From Liolophura sinensis (taxonomy: Eukaryota > Mollusca > Polyplacophora > Chitonida > Chitonidae): DNA of 64,000 nucleotides. Under the pieces are notes generated by a model, which saw only the letters and a program-made list of their open reading frames with translations, searched no databases and had not been told where the DNA came from. The position numbers were made by a program, and so were the translations under genes. Shown piece by piece: positions 1 through 13,944 of this stretch (the first letter of the stretch is position 1; each line of letters starts with the position of its first letter). The DNA is taken from assembly GCF_032854445.1 (NCBI RefSeq), contig NC_088298.1, positions 19,985,295 through 20,049,294 of the forward strand, read 5' to 3'.

Positions 1-1684
1 GTACTGATCTTAGACTCATCTTATGTCATAGAAGAAGATTAAAATTCTCAGCTCAGGCACAGCAGTTGTCATTGTGTTGCTGTGGTACATGTCAGTAATG
101 CTGAAAGAAAAAAAAATATTTGCATTTTTTCTTTGGTTCAGTACTTTACTTTCTTTGCTAGAGGCTATAGAAAAGTTAGCTGAAAGAGTTAAATATGTAC
201 ACTTATGAAATGTTGTTAAATTAAAGGATGAAGAACAATCCTAATTGCTATATTAGGTTTAAAGTCCTTTTGCTCACAGAAACATGTAGATTCAGCAAAG
301 ATACATGTAGGCCTGTTTTTTTTTTTGTTTGTTTTTTTTTTTTTTGTATGAGCTACAGCTATTAATATTGAATAGTTACTATTTAGTTATTTGATAAACA
401 GTAACTTGGAGACATCTGATGAAGGAAACAATATATGGGTAAGTTTTAGCCTTGATGTATATGCAGTAAGTTACAGGAATGCAAACAAGTTTCTTTTTGA
501 AAGGCAAATTTTGAAAATGTGTCCTAATCAGATTTATGAAAATGTGTTGTCATGCAAAGTACACGTATATGTACCTGCCAGGTATGTGTATATGTACTGA
601 TGATTATGAACATGCACCTTGTATGGACATTATACATTGTACAGGTATTCCTTACTCACACACATTTTAATATAAAATCATATTTTTGAGAAATATAAAC
701 TGGAATTTTCTCCACTTCCTAGCTTTCAATAGTATTCATGGATTATGCATACTTTCGCACTTTTGTTCGATTTATATGTATAGAAAGGCCAGCCCTATGT
801 GGAAAAATAATGACTATGTAAACGTACATGTACAGTACACTGTTAATGCAGCTCATGACTGTATTCAGGTAATGGCTGCATAATGACTTCATCTGAACTA
901 GTTTGCATACTACACAAAATGAATCATTCAATTACCTGTATAATGTATGATTCATTAAAACGCCTGTAACTAATAGTTGTCTTTGGTGACGTATACAACA
1001 CGTATTGATGCTTGATGCAGATATGTCAGCTTATGGTTTTTGAACACAAAGAAAAGCCAAAGGCATTTAAGTCGTGCAATCTGTTGCCTGTGAAACACTC
1101 CAAGAAATCCTTCTTTGTGCATACATGCATTATAAACAAAATGTTGATTTAATTGGAATGCTTCAGATTTTAATTTAGTCCTATTTACTACATGTAGATC
1201 TATCTTATTACTTTAATGAACTGTCATGTCATCAACCTCTGGATGGTTGTGGTTTTCTTCCCCTGTGTTCGGCCCATTGTCCTCCCAGTTATGATTAAAC
1301 ATACAGTAAAAAAAAAAGGAAGCGGGGGAGGACAAAAGCCCTGGCAGCCATACATGTACATGTAAGCCCCGTGATCAGTAAAATGGCATAAGTTGTTTGC
1401 TTGTTTAAGAAACTTGAAAAATTCTCCCTAAAGGGACGTTTAAAATTTCAGTACATGTTTGCAATCAGTGGAACCTCTTCTTACTCGTTCAATCTCCATG
1501 TATTCTTAATTGTGTTTGATGACATTGGAAAGAGGTCGACCTCTCAGCGGTGTACAGAATACTCAACCTCCATTCCGGGCTTATGTGAAAACTAAAGAAA
1601 TCTACTATAATGGCAAAGAATTGTTGCATTGCAGCTTGTGTTAGACTTTTTTTTCTAATGCAAAGTCCTATATATATATATATT

Positions 1685-2253
1685 GGATGGGCATAAAAAA
1701 ATGGGCCGTACTTTGACACTCACTATCTCCAAAACCCTCTTACTTCAGCTTCTAAAATACTCAAAAGCCATGATGTCCTAAGTATACAGACCAGATTTCA
1801 ATTTCATCCTTTAAGATCTCTGTTCATGGGACCAAAATTAAAATAGAGTCAAAAATGCATGTTCTGGACATGTCAAAATGATGTTCTACCTTGTTTTACT
1901 TGAAAAGGCGATCAATTCCTTGTCCGCTGCAGAGAAAACCATCTTGATTCAGCAAAATTTGTGCCAGTCTGGGAGAAGGGTTTCTCTGACACTTAAGCGT
2001 GTCACACAGGTCCAGCCTGCGCTTTACTCATAACACCTGACAGGTGATGCAATGTGGGTCACTGGAACATGCGTTTTTGAGGCTATGTTTTCATTTTAAC
2101 CCTATGTACAGACTACTCAAGGAATGACCTTGAAAGTTGGTCAGTATATTAACCAAATCATGTAATTAGAATGTCTAAAGTTTGAAAGGGTTTGAACAAA
2201 GGATAATGGAGCAATGCAGCATCAAAGTACGGCCCATCTTTTCTGCCCGCCTG
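1685..2253. mobile_element. MITE-like element with about 27-bp TIRs
   Basis: Left end GGGCATAAAAAAATGGGCCG and right end (reverse complement) GGGCAGAAAAGATGGGCCG; both continue TACTTTGA. Flanks are TA-rich on both sides. No transposase ORF inside, so non-autonomous. Confidence 0.7.
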
Positions 2254-2649
2254 ATATATATCGATTGTTCCTACCCCACAGATATGATTTGCATGCTATA
2301 ACACCTCTAAAGAAAATCGTTGATTCCAAATATTTGTAGCTGTGATGGTTTTAACCTGAGAAACCAATAGAAGCAAAACGTGCTGTTTCGATCTTTCCGA
2401 ATGTAGATGTTTTTTAATTCTCTTTCAGAGTATTCAAAAATAATATTTTTCTTGTGAACTACAAATTGATTTGTTTAAATTTCTAAATAATCAAAATTTT
2501 TAAATACATCTGTTATAGGGAACACTGACTCATATGCATACCTTATGGCAGCTGATATTGTGATATTGTGATTCGTATTAGGCTATAACCTATATACATG
2601 TACCATGTTGAAAATTTTCAGACAGACAAATTATGGTAAGGTGGTAGAA

Positions 2650-3596
2650 TAAACTGATACTGTAAAGTACTTATTATTCGCTGGAATTTATTTTTCGCAG
2701 ATTTTCTCCAAAAACATGTTCGCAGGAATTAATTTTCGTGTATTTAAGAGAATACTGAAAAACACATCTTAAAATCTTAAAATTTTTCCAAGATATAATG
2801 TAGCCGAAATTATTCAAGCATGTAAAACAGGTATCATCATGTGTGGCTTAATCCTGCTTTGTTTCCTGCGTTATCACTAATCCGCGTGATCTGGATCAGA
2901 GATTAAAACAATGTAGGATGGATTGTCACTGCGTGAGAAGATTACGTCGCACCTACTGTGAGCAGTACTCAAACAGGTGTCACTTCTTTTAGAATCATTG
3001 ATGAGCACCTTTGAACACCCGGCAAAGTGACCCATCACCTTGTACGCAGTAAGTTTTGCATTGTTTTCAGTTTTAATCGTCCTCTGTAGCAGGTCACAAA
3101 CTGCAAGCTTTGCCGTAGCTGTCAAATGGCCATTGTATTGTTGTACACACTTCACAATTTGTTACAAGCTCACTTGCTGTACCACAGGAGAGACAGAGCC
3201 AATGGAATAGCATGTATTAGAGTGACATTCACTACAAGCCAGCAGGTGGTGGTATCGACTTTTGTTTCACTTTATGGGCATAGCGAAGTTTGATCAAACT
3301 TAAGACAGATGAACTCCCACTTTGTTTTATACCTGCCAAGCCTTAGCACCAGAGTTTGTATATATTTAAACCATAATTTCCCTTCCCTGCTGTTATAAAA
3401 TTTAGCTGGCCCGTTAAGCTTTCTCAGCGCAACTCTCGTCCCTGGCAGAGATTTCACTTTGTTACTACTACTACCTGTTGTATATGATTCAGTATTGGAT
3501 ATTGTTTTTGCTGGAATTATTTTTCGCTGTAAATTATTGACTGGAAAATCTGCGAAAATTAGTTCCACGTGAAAATTAAGTACTTCACAGTATTTG
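2650..3596. mobile_element. Inverted-repeat element, about 0.95 kb
   Basis: The left arm around 2655-2740 (atactgtaaagtactta ... ttttcgcagattttc) reappears in reverse complement at about 3490-3595 (atactgtgaagtacttaa ... ttcgcagattttcc). An open frame of about 93 codons lies between the arms on the - strand (2877-3155), with no in-frame ATG start and no recognised family. Confidence 0.6.
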
Positions 3597-4079
3597 CTTG
3601 ACGGACAACATTCAATAATAACATTGGAGATATCAGAGACAGCCATTTTGGCGATATTGTTTTGAATACGTACGTGTACAACGCTTATGACAGAAAAGCT
3701 GTTGAACCCGAGGGACAGACTATGATACGCTTTGATGACAAATTTTAGATGGAAAACATAATCACACTATTTATGAATTTGAGACATGTGAATTTGACAT
3801 CATGTTTTCTAGACTGTCGGATATATTTTGCGGGTTAATTCAAGACAACGGGGCATTTGTCTGCCAGGGGTTTTTGTCCGCTGGGCTTTGTCTGGGATTC
3901 ATAGAAATATATCCCTAAGGGGGAAGGGGTTGTGGTCAAGTGGTTAGAGTTTTACCTTTCGATTCTTATAACATACAAGGTGTGGTTCAAAATTTGGCTT
4001 GGACAAGGAATTTGTAGATTTTTCTCACATTATGTGTTTTCAGTGCCGTATATGGAGCTGTATAGATGTGCATACACAT

Positions 4080-4095
4080 GGGGGGGGGGGGGGGG
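4080..4095 (+). repeat. Poly-G run, 16 nt
   Basis: Uninterrupted G16; able to form quadruplex or slip, otherwise unremarkable. Confidence 0.9.
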
Positions 4096-4171
4096 AGACA
4101 TGTATATTCCTGTTTGGTTGATGGAGAAAAAAAAATGTCCAGAGATTTGCTAAAATGTGATATAAATCTGC

Positions 4172-4318
4172 CTTGATTTATTTATTTATTTGATTGGTCT
4201 TTTACGCCGTACTCAATAATATTTCACTTATCCAGCATTAATGGTGGGAGGAAACCGCGCAGAGCCTGGGGGAAACCCACGACCATCCGCAGATTGCTGG
4301 CAGACCTTCCCACTTACG
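4172..4318 (-). mobile_element. SINE-A body and tail
   Basis: Reverse orientation: tail (attt)n, then the tacgccgtactca block and the body to gcagaccttccca. The tRNA-like head is missing. Confidence 0.8.
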
Positions 4319-5386
4319 AATCTGTCTTTTGGGCAAAATCAGTCGGTCTGTTGCGCTGAATTGTTGGGTCTTTTTGCAGGATAAATTTGATACCTGGTTA
4401 CTCTGGGACAGGATACGGAAGTACATGTATATGGTGTCAGTAACCCTCCTATTACTGACACCATATATTTCCGTATCCTATCACTGAGTAACTATGTCAC
4501 TAATAAAACATGTATGCATTGTGCACCTTGTTCTTGTTTTTGAACACTATAGTAGCTACATCTACATTCATACAACTCTACATGTACGTGTTCTAGAGCT
4601 TTGTGAGCTGACTAGATCAAGAACCTTTAGCAAGCTGTAAGTTTTTCCATCAGTAGACTAGGACAAAAAGATCTGACCATCAGGAAAACACTTTATCTTC
4701 CATGTTGCTGCATGTAGATAGTAGAATTAGCAGTTGGGGCTGCTGATACATTACAATGGCCAGGTTTATCCCAGCGGGGTTTAACCCGAATCGAACACAG
4801 CTAGCCAGGAGTAGGTGTAAAGAGGTGAGTTGGACTATTGACCCAGGCTATTAGCGAAATTGTTATGGACAACCCCCAGGTGTTCAGTAACGTACTTAAT
4901 GAACAATGGACGAACACTTGTAAAATTCCCTGGTGTATTCCAGCCAGCATGGCTACAGTAGATTTTATTCAAGTACCTATATGTTGTGTAATTAGCCATG
5001 GTCTGTATTCTACCAGCATGCAGTTTGGTATAATGGTATAATGGACATGGTATCCCTAACCTGAAAAGATCAAAGATGGCCGATTCCATCTATTGATCCA
5101 TAATTCAGATAACAGGTATACAAGTATGCTTGTTCTATGTTGGAAAAACAAGTCTCTGGATTCAGCACTGAATCAGAATATTGTTTAAAATTTGATATTT
5201 TTTAGACTTTCAAAAATGTTAATTATCCTGGAGTGTGATTTGATTTATAGTCCAGTGTGTACCACAATGACATAGAGGCAGTTTATCAAATTATGAGACA
5301 TGGGCGTTTTTGTCCATACATCTGTAAAATGCATGTGGCAAGCTGAGCCCTAGATGCAGATTGAAATTTATTTTGCAACTTTTGGG

Positions 5387-5586
5387 NNNNNNNNNNNNNN
5401 NNNNNNNNNNNNNNNNNNNNNNNNNNNNNNNNNNNNNNNNNNNNNNNNNNNNNNNNNNNNNNNNNNNNNNNNNNNNNNNNNNNNNNNNNNNNNNNNNNNN
5501 NNNNNNNNNNNNNNNNNNNNNNNNNNNNNNNNNNNNNNNNNNNNNNNNNNNNNNNNNNNNNNNNNNNNNNNNNNNNNNNNNNNNNN
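5387..5586. other. Assembly gap, 200 N
   Basis: Exactly 200 N, the same size as the second gap, so a fixed-length placeholder is likely. The flanks share no obvious overlap. Confidence 0.99.
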
Positions 5587-6341
5587 ACAACATGTGCAGA
5601 AGAATTTAAGCAGATTTTCTATCTTGCCTGATTGTTTTTGAAACATTGTTAGAAAAAAAGAAAAACATTGTGACAATGATGAACAGTGTTTTTATCAGTG
5701 ATGATCTGTGTGTGTTTATTGTTGTAACATTTAAATGTAGGTCACTGATGAAATCTGTTCAACATTCAAATGTCGCCTGTGTGTAATGTATTCAGTACAC
5801 AGTCATTACAAAAATAAAAAACATGATTTTGCCAGGTTTAAACATTGCTCATTGTTCAGCCATCCTCAGTATTTGTGTTTGAGCTAAACATGTGTTGGTC
5901 CAAGCCATCTAGACAGATCAGTACAAGTTTATGGTTTGTTGGGCAGTAGTAGGCTATGCTTCCTGGGAGTATGTATAAATTTAATATTTTTTGTTTAAAT
6001 TGATTGTACATGTATGCAAAGTTAATAGTTTGCTGTATATGTGCTAGGTAATCCATATAGTGTCCCTTTGAGCATGTAAGTTTCATATTTTAAAAACATT
6101 TTGATTGTACATGCGAAGTTAATAGTTTGCAGTAAAATAGCAATAGATGTTTTCTTTATTCCATTGTTTTTTTATTCTTTAGTGCCGGCTTGCCAGTGAA
6201 ACACAAAGTAAATTTGGTATGCCTAAGACTTCTTTGTTATTTTATGTCAAAGTACCCTATGTGTTAACAGTGTTGATTTATTTCTAAAAAATATCTTTTT
6301 CCCCCTTTCATTGCCAGGAGATGAGACTATGCCTGGAGTGA

Positions 6342-6515
6342 ATGGTCATGTCCTGGACATCTCCAAGACGCCCCCTAGGTGGTGGATACGGTAGGCCTGT
6401 GATTAATGGCCATAACACTGCAGTGACTAACCCAGAGAATAAGGCGGCAACTTTACCTCCTCGCCCGACCTCTCAGTACTACCAGGGGCGCCACAGGCTT
6501 TCCCCAGAACCTCCT
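6342..6515 (+). CDS. CDK14: CDK14 exon 1 (putative start exon)
   Basis: A possible acceptor (ttgccag) ends at 6317. The frame has a TGA directly before the ATG at 6342, so 6318-6341 would be 5' UTR and translation starts here (a second ATG is at 6348). It encodes 58 residues, rich in Pro, Ser and Arg (SPRRP, PPRPTS, SPEPP), and ends in phase 0 at CCT|gtaagc. The other two frames are closed. Upstream non-coding exons or other first exons cannot be excluded. Confidence 0.6.
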
Positions 6516-9500
6516 GTAAGCTACTAACCCTCTAATCTGCTAAAACAGGGTTATCCAATCAATGCAAAGGGAGCTAAATCCTTCACTTAATGCATCAGTT
6601 GTGTTTTAGACATTCCAAAGACACCACAGATTAACTCTTACATGCAGTTGTCAGCCGTAATTCAGTCATTCTTCATAAATGAAGTCCTGATTTTCATTTC
6701 CCATTGTCAATTTGTGTGCACAATGTTAAATGGTCACAGGTTGATAAATTAATAAGAATTTACAGACGTAAATATTAGGAATGTATATAAGGAAACCTTT
6801 CTAGAAATATTCATTCTTGGACTTAAATACATTTGGGTAATGATTAAATATGGCTGACTTCCCTTTGCATCAGTTGGAAAGCCTGAGAAAGAACATCCTG
6901 AAGTTTATGAGCCAGGCAAAGTTCATGTTTCTTGTTGTTTCTAGCATGTTGTTGACTTTTTTTAAATAGCAACATGTTGAACTTTCTTCATTGATACATG
7001 TATAGGCATGTGATGGGCATGTATAGGCATGCGTATCAGCCACAAATTCAGTTCAGTTTACTTCTGCATTGACCATTTTTCTAAATTAAATTCTTAACAT
7101 TCTAGAAAATCTTATTCTTGCTTGCCGTATCGCACACATTGAACATACGTTTATTTTCATTACCAAGAACTGGCTGATTATTCAAAGTATTTTGGGTACA
7201 TGGTCGTACATTTATATATACAGGTATATTCTTGTTTTGTCTGCATGCTTTTGTTTATTTATTCCTCTATGCTGCTTTACGAATAAAACCAAACCTTTCT
7301 TGTGTGTTTTCAAGACTGTCATGGAATTTATATAACATTTCTATTATTTCAACTGTGTACTGCATTTCACTTAATTTTGGCATGTAAAAATGTTCCAGAA
7401 GCCCATGCCACAAAAGGCCTGAAAATAACATTTGATTTAAATGCCAACTCTTAACTTTTTCTGAAATGAATATATATATATGTATATATAACTTTATTTC
7501 CTGAGGGTGACAAATGATGAACATTTACTCTGTCAGTTTCAAAAACTGTTCTTCCCTCTGACAGGGTGACAAAAGAAACACGACATTTACAAGTAAATAT
7601 TAACTGTGACCAGACAAATACTACGAATAAAACTTTACAAATAACTCTTTTAAGTGGTCGTATAAAGTGGATGTCAGAATCGAGCAAAAATTGTCACTTT
7701 AAAAATGCTAAACCTTAGATAAAACACAGTAATTAATTAATACCTTTAGATCTGAGCAGCATAAACATGGCAGTATTTTATTACATGTGAAGAACATTGA
7801 TTCGTGAAGGAAATTATTTCAACTATATCACCATCTGCATGCGTTTTCATGATGAATTACCATATGTACTTGTACATTGGAGTGAGTGAGTGCGTGCTTG
7901 GGGTTTAACGTCGTACTCAACAATTTTTCAGTCATATGACGACGAAGGAATCTTTAGGGTGCATGTACGTGTAATGTGCCTCCTTGTAGCAGGACGGATT
8001 TCCACCGCTCTTTTATTTAGTGCTGCTTCACTGAGACGACTTACTGAAGGCAAGTAAGCCACCCCGCCCGAGCCATTATACTGATACGGGTCAACCAGTC
8101 GTTGCACTATCCCCTTCATGCTGAGCGCCAAGCGAGGAAGTTACAACTTCCTCTTTTAAAGTCTTAGGTGTGACTCGATCAAGGATTGACCCTGGATCTA
8201 CCGGTCCTGAAGCGGACGCTCTACCAACTGTGCTATCCGGGCCGGTCCTATGTACATTGGAAAGGAGGATACAAACTCCAAGACGATTGATATTCAAAGT
8301 TACTTGAAAGCTTGGTAGTCATAAATTTCTTGGATGACCAAACTCTGTCAAGTGCATTGCTTAAGAATTACCAAAAGTGTAACATGTGGTTCTTGAACTG
8401 TATTTATAACAGTTCCTGATACAGAGTGACCAGAAGTGGTTTTTTAGTAACACATGGATCTTAAACAGTGTTCATATTCGTCCTTCATACTATTGTGGTG
8501 GTATATAAACACATCAGTGCCTCTTAAACCACATTCATATCCATCCCTCATCGGGAATGAGACAAAGTTTGGCAGTTCCAAAATTATGTTTGAAATGTTC
8601 TCTAAAGATTTAGTATGAGAGAAAAAACATTGTGGATATTAATTTGAATATTTCCTGTCATGTACTGATTTACAGATTGTTGGATTGTGGTGGTTTGGGT
8701 GTATTTAGAGTACAATCTAATTGCCCGTTCAGATTAAGAAAAACTGTATGTCATACTTTGTACCATAATTCGCTGTATCTGAGTTTAGAAATTTTTTTTT
8801 TACGAACACACGATCATAAAATGATTACAGGGCTATCAGAGTCTAGTAGTCAAAGGCTGTCAGGCTGTGGTAACTATGCCACATATTTTCCTCTGAGGAG
8901 AGGACAGCCATCAGGAATGTCATACTGAGCACCAAACTATGCATCATAAGAATTTAGAAATATCATTACTTCAAGGTAGACATGCAGGAAGTCAGAAAAT
9001 AATTACAGCCCTGTCAAGTAATTACGGCCTTCGCAAACTCTTGTAACTATGTCACATTTTTTTCTCTGGTAACTGGGTAGCCATCTTGAATTTTTTGTGA
9101 AAGTCTTTTGGAGTGGAGTGAGAGAGAGAGAAAGAAAAAAAGAATGGTGATGCTATATTAAGTGACGGCATCTTTAATATTCATAGCCTTATTAAACCAA
9201 AATTTTTCTCTTCATTGCCTAGAAATGTAGATACTTTTAGGAATTTCCAGAAAATTGATTTCAAGTATTGTTAAATGGGATTTTTTTTGAACTGTACATT
9301 TTTGTTTCGATGGAAAGGGATCCCTTTGTTCTGGAGTTTATTAGTTTGCTGAAAAGTGAAATTTAACATTTTGAAATGTGGAAATATGGTCAAGATTTGA
9401 TCACAATGCTCAAGATTTGATACACTACATTTTCAGATCGTGTTTGAATTTAGCTGAAACAGGAAATAGTTCTGAAATGAGGAAAGTCTCCTGCAGTTGT

Positions 9501-12500
9501 TTGCTTGAATCGCATCCATTTTGTTTGCCAATCTTAATCAAAAAGCTTGATCAGAGAGCCTCTCCTAAACGTGAAGGCAGTAAATTACTTAATGTGATAC
9601 TGCTTTACAATTCCCACTGGCATTAAGTGTCACAAATCTGCCAAAAACAAAATCAATACTCACCAACCTAATTCCCCCCTTCATGGATTTAGTAATTACC
9701 TTTGACTTACATGTAGATCATATGTTATTATCAGTCTGTCTGAAAGGTCATGGTTGAAACCACTTTCAGTATAAGGGTGGACTAGATAATGCCATTGATA
9801 ATTTTGGTTATGTCCTGGGTTTGTTGACTTACATTGTTTGTGGACATGCAAGAAAGTATGAGTTTTGAGGAGTTCATACAAACGGTAAATAGAATCCCAT
9901 CAGTTATTTGATTTGGCCTTTTACATGGACTTCGTAGCTTTTAGCTCAAAATGTTGACAAGAATTCTTTTACCAGCCATTTTTCTGTGAGAATTCACGAT
10001 TCTCTTTCATTGTAACCGTGCATTCTTGAAAGGCCAGAAAGTTTGCCAGTCACGTGACTCTCTGAGACCAGGAAATACTAGTTTTTCTTTATCCTTCTGA
10101 AATATTTGAGGATCAAGTACTGCAAAATACTCACGTAAAAACGAATATGGAGATGTTAGCTTTGGAAGGAATTATGAATTTATTTGTCAAGTATTTATTG
10201 GTGGAAATTTCCAGCAGTCGCTCTTAAGTGCAGGCCAAATTTCAGGCTTTCACGGATGAAAGCTTTTAGGATTTATCCATTACTAAGTAAAGAAGTCTAC
10301 ACAGCCTTATGCATGTATGTGCAAAAACACAAAAAAAATACTCTGCACCTGAACCTAAAGAGAACAGGCAAGCAGAAAAGTTCTTTGCTAGGCGTAACGT
10401 GACTCTGTAAGAAAAAATAGAATTGGTCAACATAAATTTTTTTTTTTTTTTGTATTTTTTGACATCAAGCAAGTGACAATGCCAGGAAATGAAAAAAAAG
10501 AGAAAAATAAATGTATCAAAAAACATTTTTTTTTTTGCAGGATCCATAGGTTTACATTAACAAACATATTTTTATAGATGGCCATAGAGAATCACTTTCG
10601 ATCTGATACACTTCACTCCTGTAAACAATTGACCTCTTGGCTGACCCAAGAGCATTTAACACTATTTTCCCAGCTGGGCCCCTTGGGGTGTAATTTGGTG
10701 TGAGTTACCCTTGGAGCCCACTCCTTGACCAGTGATGTTATCACTGCTCCCTAAGGGCCCTTAGCTAGCTAACTAAGGACCTGCCCTGAAAGCTGAAGAG
10801 GACTTAGAAGTTTTCTTGTTGTATTGGCTGATTAGTTAGTCCAGATTGCGTAAAACCCTGACCACCAGCACTTGATTAGTGAGGTCAGGAGTTTAAACCC
10901 ACCTCTTGCTGTCACCTGAATCCAGCCTTTCCCCAGGCAATTCATTGGGAATCTTGTTGCACCATGCCATGTGTTTCTCTTTCGCCTGGGTCTGGTTTCT
11001 GTCTTGAACTGCTATTTTAAATTTGAGCAAAATAATGTTGAGTTATGATTCTCATTTTGTGTATCTATAAGTTCAGCTGAGAGATTAATCAGCATAGGAT
11101 GGCTAGGGTCTGTATGGAAAGTATGGAAGACTTAGAAGCAAGATTATCATGTTACATGTCCTGCTCATTAGCGGTCAGATTTTGCATTGGGCACAATGTT
11201 CACTAAGAACAGATGAAAAAAAAGGTTATATGTAAAGGAAAAATACATTGTCTTTAGATTTTAATGCATCCCTTAGCATACTGTCAACAGCTTAATGTTT
11301 CAGTCCATTCTTATTAGTACTAGCTGAAAGACTGGCTACTTATATCAACACAAATTGCACTCTTTATTTTTAAAGTTTTTTTAGCCTCTCTTTAGTTCTT
11401 TATCCATGCATGTGATCAGCTTTGTCTCTTAGTTTTCTTTAAGGCTGTATATTTTCCATGACATTTTGAGTCCTGTTACTTCCCCCCCCCCCCCCGATAT
11501 TTTGAGTCCTGTTACTTCTTTCCCCTGATATTTTGAGTTCTGTTACTTCTTTCCCCTGAAATTTTAAGTCCTGTTACTTATTTTCAGAGAACTTCTTCTA
11601 CTTCATTCAGAGGATTGTCTGTCTTTAATGTTCACAAACAAACACATCTGTTTCCCCTACAGTTTTCCACTCAAGTTTTCCCATTACTTTTTTTTTTTTT
11701 CGTACTCTCTCCGTACTTTGTGTGTTTGTTGAGGGTAAGCCTGACTGTCTGCCAAGTCTGCTGTGTATACATATATTCATAGTCTCTAATGCACATGCTG
11801 TATGGACCCTCATACAATTTACATAGCTACAGCCTGGAATCTGTTTGAGAACCCTTCAAAACTTCAGTTATGCATCCTTGAAACCAACGTCTGGATTTTT
11901 TTTTCCCCTCTATACTTTCTACAGTTTTTTCGTCTGTGTTTTTTTTTTTCCTGTTTTACATTTTAGCCGTTGGAACTGATGTATACCACTCAAGGTAGCT
12001 TGGTGTTTTTTTCTTACTACAAACCAAAATGTACACCCTCCCCCCAATTCTTACCAGCCATGCCTTAACTTGTGTTAAAATCTCATCTTGGGGTGTACCC
12101 CGCCTGGTGTTCCTGTATTGTAAACAGCCACTAACTGTTCCTGTGCCCAATGTGGGAGGGAAAGCTTAACCCAGTGTTCTGTGTTACTTGGGTACCCACC
12201 AGGAAATCTAGACCTCAAGTATTTGTATATTAACTTGGGCTTGTGTGCTGTACAGTGCAATACGGCTTAACTCTTGAAGCTTATATTGTGCACTGGCATA
12301 TTTGACTGCTGCAATAGTTCACAATGGTGTGGAAGTTTGGATTTAAGGTTTGCGGTGCAAATTGAGCTGCCCAGTTTCTGGTACATGGCAGGAAAATCTG
12401 ATCGGGATACCTGGGAGTGTTCTGTCTTCATGATAAGCTGTTACAGATATTAATGGCTCACGTGTTTGTGGCATGTGTGCAGGGTTAAAAGCCTGTAGCA

Positions 12501-13882
12501 TCGCAGGCAGAAAGTAGTGGAAGAAATACTTTTTAATCCAATTTGATGCGAGAGTGGAAGGGACAATTTGACCATTAGCTGTGAAAAATCCGGCGGGAAT
12601 TGGCTTCTCAGCAAACCATCGCCCAATATAGAGGCCAGGGGAATTTGGACCACCTTTGTCCTCGAGTCGTTTCAGCCACCCATTCCCGCTCTCTCTCCCC
12701 CTCCCACAGGGAATTCTGGTAAAACCGATGGCCCTTGCATCTCGCCCCCTTATAATCATGGTAAGTATTCGTCTATTCCAGGTCATTAGACAGGGAGCAA
12801 CTTTCTGTCTACTCTTCTATTACTCCCAGCAAAGAAATCTATTATTGTATATTTAGGTTAAATGAATTTGCAGGTGTTTGTAAATATGCTAGTTGTGGAA
12901 TTTTGTTTGGTTTTTTTTTTTTTTTTTTTTTTGCTTTCACACTCACACTACAGTAAGTGTAGTTCCTGATGTGCTAGAATTGAGTCTGATCCTTGCATGT
13001 TTGAGCCATAATAATTAATAAAACTGCACTTTAGTTCTCAGTGCTAAAACTGAGTCTGATCCGTTGATGTTTGCGTCATCATAATTAACAAAACTGCCCT
13101 TTAGTCCTCAGTGCTAAAACTGAGTCTGATCCGTTGATGTTTGTGTCATCATAATTAACAAAACTGCACTTTAGTTCTCAGTGCTAAAACTGAGTCTGAT
13201 CCGTTGATGTTTGTGTCATCATAATTAACAAAACTGCACTTTAGTTCTCAGTGCTAAAACTGAGTCTGATCCGTTGATGTTTGTGTCATCATAATTAACA
13301 AAACTGCACTTTAGTTCTCAGTGCTAAAACTGAGTCTGATCCGTTGATGTTTGTGTCATCATAATTAACAAAACTGCCCTTTAGTCCTCAGTGCTAAAAC
13401 TGAGTCTGATCCGTTGATGTTTGTGTCATCATAATTAACAAAACTGCCCTTTAGTCCTCAGTGCTAAAACCTAGTCTGATCTGTTCATGTTTGAGTCATT
13501 ATAATTAACACAACTGCGCTTCAATTCTCAGTTGTTTTTTTTTAAATTCTGGTGGGATCAAGTTTTCATAGCAGTTCATGACCTCATTTTGTTTTGTTCA
13601 GACTTCTGATAAAAATCACCATTGTATGTTTACCATCATTAATGTTGTTCGTGTGAGTGATTGCACATCTGATAGATTGTACATATCTGAGTATACTTGT
13701 ATCCCTGACTTATTTTCTCTTTTACATTGTCCACTTAATAATAATAATAATAATAATAATAGTAATAGTAATGATAATGTGTCTGCTGAGGGTGAGGGTT
13801 AGTTACAAACCAATCTTCCTTAAGTCTCTCATGCATACACACATTCACACACAAAGTTAGTTACATGTATATACAGTATGTA

Positions 13883-13944
<62 letters not shown>

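Larger units (their letters stand above)
1..6317. other. Non-coding sequence upstream of the kinase start exon
   Basis: No convincing exon or promoter seen. It contains poly-T/poly-A runs, two inverted-repeat elements (1685-2253, 2650-3596), a poly-G run, SINE fragments (about 1215-1290; 4172-4318) and a 200-N gap. It may be 5' intron or intergenic DNA. Confidence 0.5.

Noticed and set aside
3272-3646. 124-codon frame on the - strand
   Set aside because: It runs across the right arm of an inverted-repeat element and has low-complexity, non-family sequence.
5291-5676. Frames spanning the first N gap
   Set aside because: Open only because N codons cannot contain stops. The same applies to frames across 60054-60253.
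12568-12789. Open frame starting at ATG 12568 and running through exon 2, as an alternative first exon
   Set aside because: It is in frame with exon 2, but no promoter or leader is visible, and it is interrupted by two acceptor-like sites that fit internal splicing better.
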